Below are positions 61,270 to 64,000 of a DNA stretch of 64,000 nucleotides, one piece after another. The position numbers were made by a program, and so were the translations under genes. Every line of letters starts with the position of its first letter. The first letter of the stretch is position 1. Below the pieces are notes generated by a model, which made no database searches, was not told the origin of the DNA, and saw nothing but the letters and a program-made list of their open reading frames with translations. Source of the DNA: Ensifer sp. WSM1721 (GTDB lineage: Bacteria > Pseudomonadota > Alphaproteobacteria > Rhizobiales > Rhizobiaceae); NCBI RefSeq assembly GCF_000513895.2, contig NZ_CP165782.1, positions 2,294,001 to 2,358,000 on the forward strand. The letters are read 5' to 3'.

Positions 61270-62358
61270 TCACTGCTTCACGTAGTTTGCAGCATCGTGC
61301 TTGTCCATCACCGCCTGGAAGCGACGGGCAAAGGCGTCGTCGGCCAATTTCTTGCGGCGCTGGATATCCTGCGTCGCAAGCATGTTTTTTTCGTGCATCT
61401 CGAGCAGGTCGCCGATATGGCGCTGCGCCGCCGCGCCGATCCCCGCCATCGTCTCTTCGGCGGCGGTGTCGACCTGGCTGCCGAGCGTGTTGATCTTGTG
61501 GGCGACGTCCTGCTGCGCCGCCGTCTTCAGCGAGTCTTCGAGCGCCTTGTAAAGCACGATGCGCTGTTCGGTATCGATTGTCAGCTTGTTGATCAGCGTG
61601 TTCTGCGCGGCGATCTGGTTGTTGAGCGAATCGACGAAGGTCTGGAACATCGCAGTGTAGCGTTCGAGCGTCTGGCTCTCGGCGAGCAGTTCCTGCTCCT
61701 TCGCCTGCTTCTCGTTGTATTCGGTGGCAAGCTGCGAGCGTTCGCCCTCCAGCTCCGTGCGCGTCTTCTGGTCGGTCGAGGCGGCGATCCGGTTCTCGAT
61801 GTCGAGCAGCAGCGGATTGATCTCCTCGATGCGCTTCTGCGTTTCTTCGAGTGCCGCCATCGTGCCCTTGCGGCGCTCGATCACCTGGATGAGGCTCTGC
61901 TCGGAGGTCTTGTAGCGCTGGTCGAGGATCGACCTCTGGTCCTTGAGGATGCCGACGATGGTGTCAGATTTCGAAAGCAGTTCCTGCAGGTTGCCGGCGA
62001 GCGACATGTTGCGCACCCGGTCGGTGCGCATGCGCTGCATCTTCTGCTTGGAGAAGAAGCCGACGAATTTCTCGTAGCCGGTATAGCTCTTCATGCTCTC
62101 AAATTCGGCGCCGAAGACATTGGTCGCATCTTCCAGCCCGATGATCAGATCGGCGATGTTGGCTTCCATCACCTTCTGCTGCTGAATCACGTCCTGGATC
62201 CGCGCATTCTCGATGTCGAAATTGACGTCACCGAGCTTGGTGTCTGCCTTGGCAAACTGGTCGAGCACGACACCGGACTGCTCGAGCTTGTCGCGCATCT
62301 CCTTGACGACGCTCCTGGTCTTTTCGATTTCCGCGTCAAAATTCTGAAGCGTCGCCAT
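61270..62358 (-). CDS. Coiled-coil protein (TelA/KlaA-like) opening the AAA+ operon
   Basis: This 362-residue protein is almost entirely helical coiled coil (for example LDQRYKTSEQSLIQVIERRKGTMAALEETQKRIEEIN). It has no signal or membrane segment and a basic middle (FFSKQKMQRMRTDRVRN). The blocks MFQTFVDSLNNQIAAQNTLINKLTIDTEQRIVLYKALEDSL are reminiscent of TelA/KlaA toxic-anion-resistance proteins, but the match is distant. Such proteins may bind membranes or form polymers. It is the first gene of the operon and follows a likely promoter at 62422. Confidence 0.68.
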   Translation of the reverse strand: MATLQNFDAEIEKTRSVVKEMRDKLEQSGVVLDQFAKADTKLGDVNFDIENARIQDVIQQQKVMEANIADLIIGLEDATNVFGAEFESMKSYTGYEKFVGFFSKQKMQRMRTDRVRNMSLAGNLQELLSKSDTIVGILKDQRSILDQRYKTSEQSLIQVIERRKGTMAALEETQKRIEEINPLLLDIENRIAASTDQKTRTELEGERSQLATEYNEKQAKEQELLAESQTLERYTAMFQTFVDSLNNQIAAQNTLINKLTIDTEQRIVLYKALEDSLKTAAQQDVAHKINTLGSQVDTAAEETMAGIGAAAQRHIGDLLEMHEKNMLATQDIQRRKKLADDAFARRFQAVMDKHDAANYVKQ

Positions 62359-62421
62359 ACCATTCTCCCTCTATCCGGCCACGCATATGCAGACCGAATT
62401 ATTCAGCCCTCGATTGCAGTT

Positions 62422-62451
62422 ATATAAAGGATGTTTGGGAGCTAACGGCAA
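62422..62451 (-). promoter_or_regulatory. Candidate promoter of the AAA+ operon
   Basis: On the minus strand TTGCCG (62451-62446) and TTATAT (62427-62422) are separated by 18 bases. The start of the coiled-coil gene is about 60 bases downstream. The -10 is good and the -35 is fair. Confidence 0.5.
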
Positions 62452-62580
62452 GGGGACTACAGGCTTTTTCGCGCGGGCTGTTCCGCTCACGTGATAGGCG
62501 CTTACGGGCCCGCAGAAAGATCGCTAGGACAAGGCAAGCCCACCCATTCGTGCCGTGGCGGACGCCCGATCGCCGCGGAC

Positions 62581-63168
62581 TCAGCCCTCGCGCATCCGGT
62601 CTTCCCAATGGCGCCGGCAATAGGACACGTATTTCTCGTTGCCGCCGACATCCACCTGCGCCCCTTCGCGCACGACCTTGCCGTCTCCGCCGAGGCGCAC
62701 GACCATGGTCGCCTTTCGTCCGCAATGGCAAATCGTCCTGACTTCGCGTAACTCATCCGCAATCGCAAGCAGGGCCATGGAGCCGGGGAAGAGCTTGCCC
62801 TGGAAATCCGTCCTCAGGCCATAGGCCATCACCGGTATGCCGAGGCGATCGGCAACGCGCGCGAGTTGCCACACCTGCGCTTCGCCGAGAAACTGCGCCT
62901 CGTCGACGAAGACGCAGGCAATGTCCCCGGATCCATCGGCGTTCAGCCGCTCGATCAGGCCGTAGAGATCGTCGCCGTCGCGGAAGGGAATCGCATCCGA
63001 CTGCAGTCCGATGCGCGATGCGATGCGGCCCATGCCGGCGCGGTCATCGAAGGCGGCGATCAGCATCACGACGCGCATGCCGCGCTCCTGATAGTTGTAG
63101 GCAGCCTGCAGGAGCATCGTGCTCTTGCCCGCATTCATCGTCGCATAGCTGAAATAGAGTTTGGCCAT
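62581..63168 (-). CDS. tdk: Thymidine kinase
   Basis: Tdk phosphorylates thymidine for salvage. The 195-residue protein is the type II (tetrameric) form. It has the P-loop MNAGKST (11-17), the DEAQF motif (near 90) and the zinc-site cysteines in CHCGRKA and YCRRHW. The ATG at 63168 (MAKLYFSYATM) is chosen; the 50 earlier codons in frame have no similarity. It is a single gene, divergent from choX across 294 bases. Confidence 0.94.
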   Translation of the reverse strand: MAKLYFSYATMNAGKSTMLLQAAYNYQERGMRVVMLIAAFDDRAGMGRIASRIGLQSDAIPFRDGDDLYGLIERLNADGSGDIACVFVDEAQFLGEAQVWQLARVADRLGIPVMAYGLRTDFQGKLFPGSMALLAIADELREVRTICHCGRKATMVVRLGGDGKVVREGAQVDVGGNEKYVSYCRRHWEDRMREG

Positions 63169-63462
63169 GATCCCCGTCTCCGGCGTCGTATTCGCGCTAA
63201 ATGACCGGGGTTGCGTCCGTTGGCCAGAGTATGTCCGCGCGACCCACAGAATTTCGAAGGCGGAACAGGCATTCCGGCCCGCGCCGCCGGCAGCCGCGCG
63301 GCGCTTTGAGGACAGCATTTCATGGGCTTTGCGACATTCGGCGTCGCTTTGTGCACCCCCTTGGCCGATTGAGGCAATACACTTCCCCTCGATGCCAAGG
63401 CCTTGAATTCGGGGCGCATTGGTGTTTGGCTAAAAAAAGAACACAGGCAGGGGAACGCAACG

Positions 63463-64000
63463 ATGATAAGGACCTTCTCAATCAAATTCATGCTGGCGGG
63501 CGCCGTCTGTATGGCCCTGGCCGCGGGTGGTGCGCTCGCAGCCGAACCGGAAAGCTGCGGCACCGTTCGCTTCTCCGACGTCGGCTGGACGGACATCACC
63601 GCGACGACAGCGACGGCAACGACGATCCTCAAGGCATTGGGCTATCAGACGGACGTCAAGGTGCTGTCCGTTCCCGTCACCTACACGTCGTTGAAAAACA
63701 AGGACATCGACGTCTTCCTCGGCAACTGGATGCCGACGATGGAAGCCGACATTGCGCCCTATCGCGAGGACAAGTCCGTCGAGACCGTGCGCGAGAACCT
63801 CGAGGGCGCGAAGTACACTCTCGCGACCAATGCCAAGGGCGCAGAGCTCGGCATCAAGGACTTCAAGGATATCGCCGCCCACAAGGACGAGCTCGAGGGC
63901 AAGATCTACGGGATCGAGCCCGGCAATGACGGCAACCGGCTGATCATTGACATGGTCGAAAAAGGCACCTTCGGCCTCGAAGGCTTCGAAGTCGTCGAAT
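63463..64000 (+). CDS. choX: Choline/glycine-betaine ABC transporter substrate-binding protein (partial, runs off the window)
   Basis: The first 179 residues are visible; the gene continues past the right edge. There is a signal peptide (about 1-26, ALA/AEPESC), and the ligand-binding start reads CGTVRFSDVGWTDITATTATAT. The tryptophan of DVGW, the LGNWMPTM tryptophan and the AKYTLAT tyrosine fit the aromatic cage of ChoX. CysC at residue 32 belongs to the disulfide pair known from that protein. It should deliver choline to an ABC permease (choWV) expected beyond the edge. GGGGAACG precedes the ATG at 63463. Confidence 0.9.
   Translation, partial: MIRTFSIKFMLAGAVCMALAAGGALAAEPESCGTVRFSDVGWTDITATTATATTILKALGYQTDVKVLSVPVTYTSLKNKDIDVFLGNWMPTMEADIAPYREDKSVETVRENLEGAKYTLATNAKGAELGIKDFKDIAAHKDELEGKIYGIEPGNDGNRLIIDMVEKGTFGLEGFEVVE

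Overview
The window is a GC-rich, gene-dense alphaproteobacterial chromosome segment, almost certainly from Sinorhizobium (Ensifer) or a very close relative. The evidence is the fused anthranilate synthase trpE(G) with its 14-codon leader trpL, the adjacent heme receptor shmR, the choline-binding protein gene choX at the right edge, the RirA-type iron operator, and several families of rhizobial intergenic palindromes. Nothing looks like a plasmid, phage or island: there is no integrase, transposase, tRNA gene, rRNA or CRISPR array. Gene order agrees with what I remember of the S. meliloti chromosome around trpE(G)-shmR; I cannot assign the species.

Layout. 1-8.8 kb: proC and a YbjN gene, a UbiK-like gene, then a rightward run lgt, MidA-like methyltransferase, pgeF, M24-fold hydrolase, lipoprotein, prs. 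8.8-15.5 kb: aldo/keto reductase, PEP-mutase-like gene, an acetaldehyde-dehydrogenase module (ALDH, DUF779 protein, GAF/Fis regulator) and a BenE transporter. 15.7-24.8 kb: rplY, a GGDEF/EAL protein with a periplasmic binding protein, pth, a small ORF, clpS, ychF, two overlapping MaoC genes, apt and a DUF1059 gene. 24.8-34.4 kb: leftward DUF1285/Nudix/CCA-transferase operon facing a rightward four-gene MoxR operon. 34.6-40.2 kb: GNAT, glutathionyl-hydroquinone-reductase-like protein, Nudix, metallophosphoesterase, TPR protein and an ECF sigma/anti-sigma pair. 40.4-49.3 kb: leuA with a previously unlisted leucine-rich leader ORF, clpP, hupE, GNAT, a StrA-like phosphotransferase, queF, a cation-diffusion facilitator, and trpE(G) with trpL and its attenuator. 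49.4-64 kb: shmR with iron operator, extensin-like protein, DUF1993 protein, fhs, then a five-gene leftward operon of unknown function (coiled-coil protein, unknown protein, AAA+ ATPase, DUF6638-like protein, membrane-anchored DUF2333 protein), tdk, and the start of choX.

Most genes are housekeeping: amino-acid synthesis (proC, leuA, trp), translation and proteolysis (rplY, pth, ychF, clpS, clpP, CCA transferase), nucleotide and one-carbon metabolism (prs, apt, tdk, fhs) and envelope (lgt, lipoprotein, TPR protein). The less ordinary parts are the AAA+/coiled-coil operon at 55.6-62.4 kb, the MoxR/DUF58/BatA-like operon at 27.5-34.4 kb, the two amino-acid leader peptides that share one near-leaderless promoter layout, the chromosomal StrA-like kinase, an M24-fold enzyme lacking metal ligands, and a palindromic repeat one copy of which appears to encode the end of a small protein. 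I know of no described function for the AAA+/coiled-coil operon, and it is my best candidate for an undescribed system.
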